In this document: piece after piece, positions 35,442 through 44,201 of the stretch
How the letters are laid out: each line of letters begins with the position of its first letter
How positions within the stretch are numbered: the stretch's first letter is position 1
Assembly (NCBI RefSeq): GCF_000590475.1
Contig: NZ_CP007441.1
Span: 391,037-455,036, forward strand
Source: Stutzerimonas stutzeri
Lineage (GTDB): Bacteria > Pseudomonadota > Gammaproteobacteria > Pseudomonadales > Pseudomonadaceae
Direction of reading: 5' to 3'
DNA: 64,000 nt
Program-made: the position numbers and the translations under genes
The notes under the pieces: model-generated
Told to the model about the DNA's origin: nothing
Seen by the model: the letters and a program-made list of their open reading frames with translations, nothing else
Database searches by the model: none

Positions 35442-38027
35442 TCAGAACGGCAGGGTGAGGTCTGGCGCGACAGTATAAAGCTGGGCGCGGAAGACTTCCT
35501 GTATGCGTTTGAGCTCCTCCTCGTTTTCGGCCTCGAAACGCAGCACCAGCACCGGTGTGGTGTTGGAGGCGCGAACCAGTCCCCAGCCTTTGGGATAGTC
35601 GACACGCACGCCGTCGAGCGTGGTGATATTGGCTTCGCCCCAATGGGCGTCGCGGTGCAGCGCGTCGATGATGGTGAACTTGCTTTCCTCGGTGACGGTG
35701 ATGTTGATCTCCGGGGTGGACAGGTCGTTGGGGAACGCCGAGAACACCTGTTCAGCACTGCGCTTGTCCTGGCTGAGAATTTCCAGCAGGCGCACGGCAC
35801 TGTAGATACCGTCGTCGAAGCCGTACCAGCGCTCCTTGAAGAAGATATGGCCGCTCATCTCGCCCGCGAGCAGGGCGCCGGTTTCCTTCATTTTCTTCTT
35901 GATCAGCGAATGGCCGGTTTTCCACATCACCGGACGCCCACCGTAGCCGCTGATCAGTGGCGTCAGGCGGCGCGTGCACTTGACGTCGAAAATGATGTCG
36001 GCGCCGGGGTTGCGTGAGACTACGTCCTTGGCGAACAGCATCAGCAGCCGATCAGGGAAGACCACGGTGCCAGCATTTGTCACCACGCCGACACGGTCGC
36101 CGTCGCCATCGAAGGCCAGGCCGAGGTCGGCGTTCTCGGACTTGACCTTGGCAATCAGGTCTTCGAGATTTTCCAGCTTGCCCGGGTCGGGGTGATGGTT
36201 GGGGAAGTTGCCGTCGACCTCGCAGAACAGCGGGATAACCGAGCAACCCAAGGCTTCGATCAGCTGTGGAGCGATCACGCCAGCGACGCCATTACCGCAA
36301 TCAACCACCACCCTGAGCGGCTTGGCCAAGGCGATGTCGTTGCGGATACGCTTGAAATAGCTCTCCAGCACGTCGACCTGCTCGGCCTGGCCGACACCTT
36401 CGCTCAGGTCGTTGGTCTCGATGCGCTGGCGCAGGGCCTGGATCTGCTCGTTGGCCAGGGTGTCGCCGGCGATGACGATCTTGAACCCGTTGTAATCCGG
36501 CGGGTTGTGACTACCGGTGAGCATTACACCGGATTTACCGGCCAGCACGTTGGCCGCGTAATAGAGCACAGGGGTCGGCACCATGCCGACATCGCTGACG
36601 CTGCAGCCGCTGTCGACAAGGCCCTGGATGAGGTGCTGGACAAGCTCTGGGCCGGACAACCGCCCATCGCGGCCGACCGACACATTTGGCTCGCCTTGGG
36701 CCAGGCTCTCGGAACCGACCGCTCGGCCTATCCAGTAGGCGGTGTCATTGGTCAATGTGTCACCGACTACGCCACGGATATCGTACGCACGAAAGATGCT
36801 GGCAGGCAGTTGCGGGGCTTTAGGGGCACTCATTGCGGTTTCTCGCTCCTTGGGATCGAGGCCAAGCCAGTCCTGGTCCTCGTCGAGAATGTCGATGTCG
36901 AGAATATCGGTGTCCTGATACAGAGGGTCGATGTACTCGGTGGATTGGGGTTGCTGAGCTGCAGGCTGCGGTGCAGCAGATGCTTTGGTTGTCACCGTTC
37001 CGGCGGTTCGCAGCGGCAGGCGGACCAGGCTCTTGGCTAGCGCGTCGAGCGCCGGCAGGCTCAAAGTCGGTGTTTTGATGGTTCTGCCGGCGGAGAGTTC
37101 CTGGACCATTCGGCCCAAATGCATGACATCGTCGCGAAGCCTCCGCTGCTGTGCGCTCAATACCAGTTGCAGGCCCAGCAAAAGGCCGCCGAGCGCTGCC
37201 AGTGCGGCGGCGAGCGGCATAAGCGGATGCACCGCCGCGGTGCTCAGTGCGGCGCCGTGTAGAAAGCTAAGCTTCCAGTTCGGATTGGCCGAAGGCAGGC
37301 TGATCGCCTCGCTTTCCAGGCCCGCACCGCCGCGCTGGGCGAGGAGTTGTTGGGGGCTGTTGCTGAATTGCTGAACCAGTCGTAGTTGGCCGGCCTTGGC
37401 GGGCAACTTCGGCAGTGTGGCCAGGAAGCGGTCCAGGCTGGTCACCAATAGCAACGTGCCCTCGGCCGGCTGTTGTGGGCCGGAGCGCAGTGCCACGGCG
37501 CTATACAGCAACCATTGTTTGCCGACCTTGAACGCCTCGGGCGACGGCAGGGTGCCGTTCTCCGCCCGTTGCAACAGCTCAAGTGCGGCGAAGTTCAGCG
37601 GGCCGGGGCGACCGCTGTTCTGTTGGGCCCGGCCGCGGAGGTTGATATGTGCATCGATCACGCCGTCGCGATAGCCCAGTTCACGCTCGGCTGCTTGTAT
37701 CCGTTCAGGTTGCTCGCTGCGTAGCGCCTCAAGCAATTGAGGGTCCTGAGCGGCTGCCTGGGTGTCCTCTGCGAGCTGCTGCAGCGCCTGCTCGACTGCC
37801 GAGGCCTGGCTCTGGCCCCAGGCCTCGGCCAGTTCGGTAGTGTGTTGTTTCTGGCTGGATTGATGAGCGATCCAGAGCAGCGCACCAGCAACGACGAGTC
37901 CCAGCAAGCCGGGAAGCAAGCCAGGCAGCAGCGTCGTTAGACCGTTTCTACGGCGACGCGGCGATGATGTGGTATCGGCGGGGTTGAGTACGCCGGCGTC
38001 CCTGGCGGTGCGCTTGAAGAGTTTCAT
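35442..38027 (-). CDS. algC: Phosphomannomutase/phosphoglucomutase AlgC with membrane N-terminal extension
   Basis: An 861-residue protein. Residues 399-861 are a complete 463-residue AlgC (SIFRAYDIRGVVGD, catalytic Ser108 of that core in TGSHNP, metal loop DGDGDR, RASNTTPVLVLRFEA), interconverting 6-P and 1-P hexoses for alginate, LPS and rhamnolipid. Residues 1-398 add transmembrane helices (about 30-54 and 265-290) around a periplasmic segment, then an acidic linker. The full-length start has a strong GAGGAG. An internal ATG at 36833 with upstream GGAGCG would make soluble AlgC. Both forms may exist. Confidence 0.93.
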   Translation of the reverse strand: MKLFKRTARDAGVLNPADTTSSPRRRRNGLTTLLPGLLPGLLGLVVAGALLWIAHQSSQKQHTTELAEAWGQSQASAVEQALQQLAEDTQAAAQDPQLLEALRSEQPERIQAAERELGYRDGVIDAHINLRGRAQQNSGRPGPLNFAALELLQRAENGTLPSPEAFKVGKQWLLYSAVALRSGPQQPAEGTLLLVTSLDRFLATLPKLPAKAGQLRLVQQFSNSPQQLLAQRGGAGLESEAISLPSANPNWKLSFLHGAALSTAAVHPLMPLAAALAALGGLLLGLQLVLSAQQRRLRDDVMHLGRMVQELSAGRTIKTPTLSLPALDALAKSLVRLPLRTAGTVTTKASAAPQPAAQQPQSTEYIDPLYQDTDILDIDILDEDQDWLGLDPKERETAMSAPKAPQLPASIFRAYDIRGVVGDTLTNDTAYWIGRAVGSESLAQGEPNVSVGRDGRLSGPELVQHLIQGLVDSGCSVSDVGMVPTPVLYYAANVLAGKSGVMLTGSHNPPDYNGFKIVIAGDTLANEQIQALRQRIETNDLSEGVGQAEQVDVLESYFKRIRNDIALAKPLRVVVDCGNGVAGVIAPQLIEALGCSVIPLFCEVDGNFPNHHPDPGKLENLEDLIAKVKSENADLGLAFDGDGDRVGVVTNAGTVVFPDRLLMLFAKDVVSRNPGADIIFDVKCTRRLTPLISGYGGRPVMWKTGHSLIKKKMKETGALLAGEMSGHIFFKERWYGFDDGIYSAVRLLEILSQDKRSAEQVFSAFPNDLSTPEINITVTEESKFTIIDALHRDAHWGEANITTLDGVRVDYPKGWGLVRASNTTPVLVLRFEAENEEELKRIQEVFRAQLYTVAPDLTLPF

Positions 38028-38063
38028 GGAGCTCCTCGATCGTCCTGAAAAAGCGAATCTGGA

Positions 38064-38519
38064 TCAATGGCTACCGGAGTGGCCGAAGCCGCCGGCGCCA
38101 CGCTCACTGCTGTCGAACTCTTTGACCAGTTCGAATTGTGCCTGGATCACCGGCACCAACATCAGCTGCGCGATGCGTTCGCCTACCGCGATATTGAAGG
38201 GCGTCTGGCCGCGGTTCCAGCAGGACACCATCAGTTCGCCCTGGTAGTCCGAATCGATCAAGCCGACCAGATTGCCGAGCACGATGCCGTGCTTGTGCCC
38301 GAGCCCGGATCGCGGCAATACCAGCGCCGCCAGGTTCGGGTCGGCGATATGAATCGACAGGCCGGTGGGAATCAGCACGGTTTGGCCCGGCTCGAGCGTT
38401 GTCTCGGTCTTCAGCATCGCGCGCAGATCGAGTCCTGCGGAGCCGCTGGTGGCATATTCAGGCAGGGGGAAATCGCGCCCGAGGCGTGGGTCGAGAATTT
38501 TTGCTTGGAGTTTATGCAT
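38064..38519 (-). CDS. dut: dUTP diphosphatase
   Basis: A 151-residue trimeric dUTPase. All five motifs are visible, including SGSAGLDLRA, PRSGLGHKHGIVLGN, GLIDSDYQGEL and the C-terminal ERGAGGFGHSG. It removes dUTP and supplies dUMP. It starts 2 bp after the coaBC stop, so the genes are co-transcribed. Confidence 0.97.
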   Translation of the reverse strand: MHKLQAKILDPRLGRDFPLPEYATSGSAGLDLRAMLKTETTLEPGQTVLIPTGLSIHIADPNLAALVLPRSGLGHKHGIVLGNLVGLIDSDYQGELMVSCWNRGQTPFNIAVGERIAQLMLVPVIQAQFELVKEFDSSERGAGGFGHSGSH

Positions 38520-38521
38520 GG

Positions 38522-39730
38522 TCAGGCCTGATGAAAGCGGTCGGCGATAAAGGCAATCAGCTGACGGGCAATGTGCCCCTTGCTGGCCTGGCTGAAGCGG
38601 GTTTCGTGCTGCTGACGGTCGATGACCGTCACGGCATTTTCTTCGCTGTTGAAACCGATGCTGGGGTTGGCCACGTCGTTTGCCACGATCAGATCGAGGT
38701 TCTTGTCACGCAGTTTGCGTGTGGCGTAATCCAGTAAATTCTCGGTTTCAGCGGCAAAGCCGACGCTGAAAGGGCGGTCATCACGTCCGGCCAGGGTGGC
38801 GAGAATATCGGGATTACGGACCATCTGCAGAAGCAATCCGTCGCCTTTGGTGGGGTCTTTCTTCAGCTTGTGCGGTGCGACTACTTCCGGGCGATAGTCC
38901 GCCACGGCCGCAGCGGCAATGAACAGGTCGCAAGGCATCGCCGATTCGCAGGCAGCGAGCATGTCGCGAGCGCTGACCACATCGATGCGTTGCACACGAT
39001 CAGGTGTTGGCAGGAACACCGGGCCGGCAACCAGCGTGACGCGAGCACCGGCTTCGGCGGCCGCTTCGGCCAGGGCGAAACCCATCTTGCCGGAACTGTG
39101 ATTGGTGATGTAGCGCACCGGGTCGATGTTTTCCTGCGTCGGCCCGGCGGTGATCAGCAGATGCAGGCCGGTCAACACATTGCGTTCGAAGCAATCGGCA
39201 GCCGCCTGGGCCAGATCGTCCGCTTCCAGCATGCGGCCCATCCCGACATCGCCGCAGGCCTGGCTGCCGGATGCGGGGCCAAACAGGCGGATACCTCTCT
39301 GCTGTAGCAGGACGCGGTTGGCTTGGGTCGCGGGATCGGCCCACATCGCCTGGTTCATCGCCGGGGCCAGGACGATAGGGGCATTGGTGGCCAGCACCAA
39401 TGTGGTCAGCAGGTCGTTGGCGACGCCCTGCGCCAGACGCGCCATGAGGTCCGCTGTGGCAGGCGCGATCAGGACCAGGTCGGCCCAGCGCGCCAGTTCG
39501 ATATGTCCCATGGCGGCTTCGGCGGCCGGATCGAGCAGATCCAGATGGACCGGATGGCCGGAAAGGGCTTGGAGCGTCAGTGGGGTGATGAATTCGCGAC
39601 CACCGCTGGTCATGACGACGCGGACTTCGGCACCCTGGTCGCGGAGCCGGCGAACCAGCTCGGCACTCTTGTAGGCGGCGATGCCGCCGCCGACGCCCAG
39701 GACGATGCGTTTACGATAAAGCCGCTGCAT
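38522..39730 (-). CDS. coaBC: Bifunctional phosphopantothenoylcysteine decarboxylase/synthetase
   Basis: A 402-residue enzyme of coenzyme A synthesis. The N-terminal CoaC flavoprotein has VTSGGREFITPLTLQALSGHPV and APAMNQAMW. The C-terminal CoaB synthetase has ITAGPTQENIDPVRYITNHSSGKMG and KLKKD. It is divergent from radC and starts the coaBC-dut-algC-argB series. Confidence 0.97.
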   Translation of the reverse strand: MQRLYRKRIVLGVGGGIAAYKSAELVRRLRDQGAEVRVVMTSGGREFITPLTLQALSGHPVHLDLLDPAAEAAMGHIELARWADLVLIAPATADLMARLAQGVANDLLTTLVLATNAPIVLAPAMNQAMWADPATQANRVLLQQRGIRLFGPASGSQACGDVGMGRMLEADDLAQAAADCFERNVLTGLHLLITAGPTQENIDPVRYITNHSSGKMGFALAEAAAEAGARVTLVAGPVFLPTPDRVQRIDVVSARDMLAACESAMPCDLFIAAAAVADYRPEVVAPHKLKKDPTKGDGLLLQMVRNPDILATLAGRDDRPFSVGFAAETENLLDYATRKLRDKNLDLIVANDVANPSIGFNSEENAVTVIDRQQHETRFSQASKGHIARQLIAFIADRFHQA

Positions 39731-39850
39731 AGGCCTGCCTTGTTACGGGTGAGAACTGGTTCCGGCAGGGGCCGGGTACCGTCGATAAAAGGCCGCTAAG
39801 ATAGCACAGCGCCCTCAGCGGACGAGGGCTACGCTCGACATGGAGGTGAC

Positions 39851-40525
39851 ATGAGCATTCGTGATTGGCCTGCGGCGGAACGACCGCGGGAAAAACTGCT
39901 CGAGCAGGGTGCGTCGGTCCTCTCGGATGCAGAATTGCTGGCGATTTTTCTGCGCACCGGGGTGGCTGGCAAAAGCGCGGTGGATCTGGCGAGGTACCTG
40001 CTGAGCGAGTTCGGCAGTCTGCGGGCGCTGCTCGAAAGCGATCTGGAGCAATTCAGCGGTCACCTGGGGTTGGGCCCGGCCAAGTTCGCCCAGTTGCAGG
40101 CGGTGCTGGAAATGGCCCGACGGCATCTGGCCGAGCGCATTCGCCGCGACTCGGCGCTGGAAAGTCCACAGGCGGTGCGTGACTACCTCAAGGCGCGGTT
40201 GCGGCACGAGCCGCACGAGCTGTTCGCCTGTCTGTTCCTCGATTCGAAGCACCGTGTATTAGCGTTCGAAGTGCTGTTTCACGGCACCATCGACGGGGCC
40301 AGCGTCTACCCGCGGCAGGTGGTCAAGCGGGCGTTGGCGCAGAATGCGGCGGCAGTCATCCTGACCCACAATCATCCTTCCGGTATTGCCGAACCGAGTC
40401 AGGCCGACCGGCAACTGACCCGCAAACTTACCGATGCGCTGGCGCTGATCGACGTGCGGGTGCTGGATCATTTCATCGTCGGCGATGGCGAGCCTTTGTC
40501 CATGGCCGAATACGGCTGGATGTAA
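39851..40525 (+). CDS. radC: RadC-family JAMM-domain protein
   Basis: A 224-residue protein: an N-terminal helix-hairpin-helix region (REKLLEQGASVLSDAELLAIFLRTG) and a C-terminal JAB1/MPN metal-binding motif (LTHNHPSGIAEPSQAD). The function is unsettled, and a DNA-repair role is doubtful. GGAGG precedes the ATG. In P. aeruginosa rpmB and rpmG lie nearby on this side. Here a convergent membrane-protein gene comes next. Confidence 0.95.
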   Translation: MSIRDWPAAERPREKLLEQGASVLSDAELLAIFLRTGVAGKSAVDLARYLLSEFGSLRALLESDLEQFSGHLGLGPAKFAQLQAVLEMARRHLAERIRRDSALESPQAVRDYLKARLRHEPHELFACLFLDSKHRVLAFEVLFHGTIDGASVYPRQVVKRALAQNAAAVILTHNHPSGIAEPSQADRQLTRKLTDALALIDVRVLDHFIVGDGEPLSMAEYGWM

Positions 40526-40536
40526 GCCGCCGTGCC

Positions 40537-41880
40537 TCACGCCAGCAGCGGTACCAGCAAGAGTGGGAGCAGCACGCTGAGCACGAAACGGCCATTCCAT
40601 CCAACGGCGATACGCCAGGGCGACAGCTGGGCGTGGCGAGCCAGTAATAAGGCGGAGGGCCCGTAGGGAGATAGCAGCATCGCCAGGGAAAAGCCGAACA
40701 GCAGCGCCACCGCTGGCTGCATGATTGGCAGGCCCTGGCTCGCCAGCTGCGCCAGCAGAGCCGCACACAGGTTCAGCGAAATCAGCGGGGCGACACCGAG
40801 CAGCGCCAGCGCCATCACCGCCAGTGCGCCGAACGTCCCTAGCGCGAACAGTGCCAACGGCGTATTGCCGAGCTGATCCGCCAGGTGATGCACCGGCAAC
40901 ACTGCCGCGACCAGGCCGGCGAGCAACGCCGAGCTGGCGAAGATAAAGGTCTCGTTGCGCATCCCGATGAGCGTTTCGCTGACCTCGCTGAATACCTGTG
41001 GTGGCGCGATCCGTTGCCAGAGCAGGATCACGATCACGGCGATCGGCACCAGCAGCATGGCGGCCTGGGTGGCGGACAGCCAGGTCAGGGCTGCCAGCAG
41101 GGCGATCAGCGCGATACCGATCAGACTGCCAATGAGCAATCCACGCAGGCTACCGCTAGCCTGTGGCGAACCCGCGCCGGGTTTGGCGGGTGAATGGTCG
41201 ATCAACTGTTGCAGGCGACGGTTTTCGGTTGGCCAGCCAAACAGCAACAGAATCAGGCCGCCAAGCAGGCCGAACGGTAATAGCGTGCTCCAGGTTAGGC
41301 CAGGAAGTTCGCGGGTCAGAATCGCCACCGCGACGCTGGTCGGTGCCAGCAAGGGCACCAGCGCGAATCCACGCAGTGCGGTGACCATCACACCGCGCCG
41401 GCCCTCGCGGCACTGGCTATCGCTATACGGGCGGCGCCCAAGGTGACTCTCCAGCGATCCGCAGATCAGATTGAGCATGCCGAAGCTGAGTACCGAGCTG
41501 ATCGCGAAGGTACTCATCAGATAGCCGGGATAGAGCCACGCACGAGGCCCGGACAGCAACAGGCGATGCAGCTCGCTGAGCTGCTTCAGACGCTTGACCA
41601 GGCAGTGCATCAGGCCCAACGCGCCGATAAAGGCGGCGTAGTAGGCGGCCGACGACAACATTCGCGCGGCCTGCTGCCAGTTCGCCTCGCCGGTCACCAA
41701 CCAATAACCGAGCACGGCGAGGGTGACCATCCCGAGCCGACGCGGGTAGGGCATCAGCGAGCGCCAGTGCCAGCTGAAGAACAGCGCCAGCAGGACGCCG
41801 CTCATAACGCTAAGCGGCTGTAGCCGCGTGACCAGCGCCAGAAGTTCGAACAGCAGGGCCAGCGGCAGGAGCGCAGTCAT
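40537..41880 (-). CDS. Multi-pass inner-membrane protein, possible anion transporter
   Basis: A 447-residue, very hydrophobic protein with about eleven transmembrane helices and a charged cytoplasmic loop near 205-235. The pattern (two halves, the segment LLAPTSVAVAILTRELPG, and a late loop with LLSPYGPSALLLARHAQ) is reminiscent of ion-transporter-superfamily carriers such as DctM- or CitM-like proteins. I cannot assign a family securely. It abuts the thioesterase gene directly, so the two are one operon. Confidence 0.7.
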   Translation of the reverse strand: MTALLPLALLFELLALVTRLQPLSVMSGVLLALFFSWHWRSLMPYPRRLGMVTLAVLGYWLVTGEANWQQAARMLSSAAYYAAFIGALGLMHCLVKRLKQLSELHRLLLSGPRAWLYPGYLMSTFAISSVLSFGMLNLICGSLESHLGRRPYSDSQCREGRRGVMVTALRGFALVPLLAPTSVAVAILTRELPGLTWSTLLPFGLLGGLILLLFGWPTENRRLQQLIDHSPAKPGAGSPQASGSLRGLLIGSLIGIALIALLAALTWLSATQAAMLLVPIAVIVILLWQRIAPPQVFSEVSETLIGMRNETFIFASSALLAGLVAAVLPVHHLADQLGNTPLALFALGTFGALAVMALALLGVAPLISLNLCAALLAQLASQGLPIMQPAVALLFGFSLAMLLSPYGPSALLLARHAQLSPWRIAVGWNGRFVLSVLLPLLLVPLLA

Positions 41881-42327
41881 CTAGGCGGGCAGCTCGCGCC
41901 GTCGGGCGCCGCGCTTGAACACGCCTTCGCCGAAGGCGATCAGCCGATCCCCGTCATCCAGCAGATCGCAGCTGGCCATGAATACCTTGTGCCCGGCGGA
42001 CCGGCACCGGGCCACTGCTCTGATACGGCTACCTGCCGCCGCCGGTGCGCTGAAATTGATGTTCATCGACAGCGTCAGCGCTACCCGGCGCTCTGCCGGG
42101 TCCGCCTCCCATGTGCCGCACAGGCCCATGGCAACATCCATCAGGGTCGCCATGACACCACCGTGCATGTTGCTAGCATTGTTCAGATGCCGCGGCAGGA
42201 GATTCAGCGCCAGGGTGGCGTGCTCCGGGCCATAGGCCAGCAGCTCGCAGCCGATGTCCTGAAAGAAGCCGGTAACGGAGGCGTGCACCAGCTGCAATTG
42301 GGCAAGTGAATAGTCTGAAGTGGACAT
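41881..42327 (-). CDS. PaaI-type hotdog-fold thioesterase
   Basis: A 148-residue protein with the acyl-CoA thioesterase pattern HLNNASNMHGGVMATLMDVAMG and a C-terminal hydrophobic strand (FMASCDLLDDGDRLIAFGEGVF). It probably hydrolyses aromatic or medium-chain acyl-CoAs. It is divergent from a PaaH-type dehydrogenase, which fits a shared role in acyl-CoA metabolism. Confidence 0.85.
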   Translation of the reverse strand: MSTSDYSLAQLQLVHASVTGFFQDIGCELLAYGPEHATLALNLLPRHLNNASNMHGGVMATLMDVAMGLCGTWEADPAERRVALTLSMNINFSAPAAAGSRIRAVARCRSAGHKVFMASCDLLDDGDRLIAFGEGVFKRGARRRELPA

Positions 42328-42392
42328 GGTGTTCGATCGCGGATGGCTTGCTAAGGAGACTGGCAGTCTTTAGGCTCTTGGTCAATAAAGGT

Positions 42393-42405
42393 GGAATACC
42401 ATTCC
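42393..42405. promoter_or_regulatory. Palindrome GGAAT-ACC-ATTCC in the thioesterase/paaH divergent region
   Basis: Five-bp perfect arms around a 3-bp centre, 62 bp before paaH, in the only AT-richer part of the divergent region. It is a candidate operator, and the binding protein is unknown. Confidence 0.35.
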
Positions 42406-42466
42406 GCAGTGCGAAATTTAGATATAGATCCAGGCAGACGCAACGCCATCCATTCAGGAGGTTCGC

Positions 42467-43984
42467 ATGTTTTCCCGTATTGGCATCATCGGCGCCGGCG
42501 CCATGGGGCGCGGCATTGCGCAGTTATTCGCCAGCGCCGGTCAGCAGGTCTGGCTGTACGACAGTCGGCCCGAGGCCATTGAGCAAGCCTTGCAGTTCAA
42601 CCGCGGGCTACTCGAACGCAGTGTCGCCAAGGGGCGCTTGAGCGCCGATGAGTTGACCGCGGTTATGGAGCGCATGCAGCCGGCTCATCAACTGGCCGAG
42701 CTATCCACCTGCGAGTTGCTGATCGAAGCCATTGTCGAAAATCTCGAGGCCAAGCAGAACCTGTTTGTCGAGCTCGAAGGCCTGGTCGCCGCCGACGCGG
42801 TGCTGGCGACCAACACCTCGTCGCTGTCGGTGACCCGCATCGCCAGTGCTTGCAAGCATCCCGAACGGGTAGCGGGCTATCACTTCTTCAACCCGGTGGC
42901 GCTGATGAAGCTCGTCGAGGTGGTCCGCGGTGAGCGTACCGACCCCGAGGTCATCGAGCGGCTGGTGCAACTGGCCGAGCACGCCGGGCATTTTCCCGCG
43001 GTCACCCCGGATACCCCCGGTTTTCTGGTCAATCACGCAGGCCGCGCCTATGGCACCGAGGCCCAGCGGATCCTCAGCGAGGGCATCGCCGCGCCAGAAC
43101 AGATCGACCGCATCCTGCGTGACGGCCCCGGCTTTCGCATGGGTCCGTTCGAGCTATTCGATCTGACCGGCCTGGATATTTCCCATGCGGTGATGGAGTC
43201 GGTGCACGATCAGTTCTATTACGATCCACGCTACACGCCGTCCTACCTCGCTGCGCAGCGGGTGGCCGCAGGGTTGTTCGGACGCAAGACCGGTCAGGGT
43301 TTCTACCGTTACGAGAATGGCCAGCAGATCCGCACGCCGGAGCCCCACTTCGAGCCAGTGACTGTGAATCGGCCGTTCTGGCTCGACAGCATCGAGCCCG
43401 AGCTGCGCAGTCATATCGATTCCGTCCTGCAGCAGGCCGGTGCCGTACTCGAAGAGGGTGCCGAACCATCGAGCCAGGCAATCTGCCTGATCACGCCGCT
43501 GGGCGAGGATGCCAGCAGTTGCATCGAGCGGCTGGGGCTGCCTGCAGTGCGCACCATTGCGCTGGACCTGTTCAGTGATCTCGACAAGCGTCGCGTGCTG
43601 ATGCGCCAGCCAGCGCTGGATCCTGCGCTGGAGGCGCAGGCGCGCCAAGCGCTGGGAGCCGATGGCGTACCCGTCGAAGTGATCAATGATTCTCCGGGCT
43701 TCGTCAGCCAGAGAGTCATTGCCAGCATCGTCAACCTTGGCTGCGAGATCGCGCAGAAGGGCATTGCTTCGCCGGACACGCTCGACCGCGCCGTGACTGT
43801 TGCGCTCGGCTATCCGAAGGGGCCGCTGGGGTTCGCCGACTACTACAACCCCGCCCGAATCCTAAGCATTCTGGAAGGCATGCAGGCCTGCTACGGTCAT
43901 GAGCCCCGTTATCGCCCAAGTCCCTGGCTGCGGCGACGGGTGCAGCTCGGTCTGCCATTGACGGCGCCGGATGCGCCGCGCTGA
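42467..43984 (+). CDS. paaH: 3-hydroxyacyl-CoA dehydrogenase, PaaH type
   Basis: A 505-residue NAD-dependent dehydrogenase: Rossmann start (IGIIGAGAMGRGIAQLFASA), HAD motif HPERVAGYHFFNPVALMKLVEV, and a duplicated C-terminal HAD domain (DTPGFLVNHAGRAYGTEAQR and NDSPGFVSQRVIASIVNLG). This two-domain layout and length match PaaH/PaaC, which oxidises 3-hydroxyadipyl-CoA in phenylacetate breakdown. No other paa genes are adjacent, so it may serve another acyl-CoA route. GGAGG lies upstream. Confidence 0.88.
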   Translation: MFSRIGIIGAGAMGRGIAQLFASAGQQVWLYDSRPEAIEQALQFNRGLLERSVAKGRLSADELTAVMERMQPAHQLAELSTCELLIEAIVENLEAKQNLFVELEGLVAADAVLATNTSSLSVTRIASACKHPERVAGYHFFNPVALMKLVEVVRGERTDPEVIERLVQLAEHAGHFPAVTPDTPGFLVNHAGRAYGTEAQRILSEGIAAPEQIDRILRDGPGFRMGPFELFDLTGLDISHAVMESVHDQFYYDPRYTPSYLAAQRVAAGLFGRKTGQGFYRYENGQQIRTPEPHFEPVTVNRPFWLDSIEPELRSHIDSVLQQAGAVLEEGAEPSSQAICLITPLGEDASSCIERLGLPAVRTIALDLFSDLDKRRVLMRQPALDPALEAQARQALGADGVPVEVINDSPGFVSQRVIASIVNLGCEIAQKGIASPDTLDRAVTVALGYPKGPLGFADYYNPARILSILEGMQACYGHEPRYRPSPWLRRRVQLGLPLTAPDAPR

Positions 43985-44069
43985 GACGAAGCGAGCCTGA
44001 TATTCAGCAGGATCGAGGCGTAGCTTAAGGTTGGCGATTTGCTGCCGCTAACCCGGTAGCCCCGGCCAT

Positions 44070-44115
44070 ACCAGGCGGTAGGAAAGGTCGACTGCTCGTT
44101 TTTTTCCGCCTGGTA
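44070..44115. repeat. Inverted repeat upstream of the chemoreceptor gene
   Basis: TACCAGGCGG (44070-44079) and CCGCCTGGTA (44106-44115) are perfect 10-bp arms separated by 26 bp containing a T-run. It could be a terminator for paaH or an operator. It is the only notable structure in this 217-bp gap. Confidence 0.45.
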
Positions 44116-44201
44116 CAGGCTGTTTGCCACTAAGGAACGATGTCCATGGGTGGCAGAGGTGGTACAACAGCTTTTTACCGGATGAAAACAAGAGGCCACC
44201 G

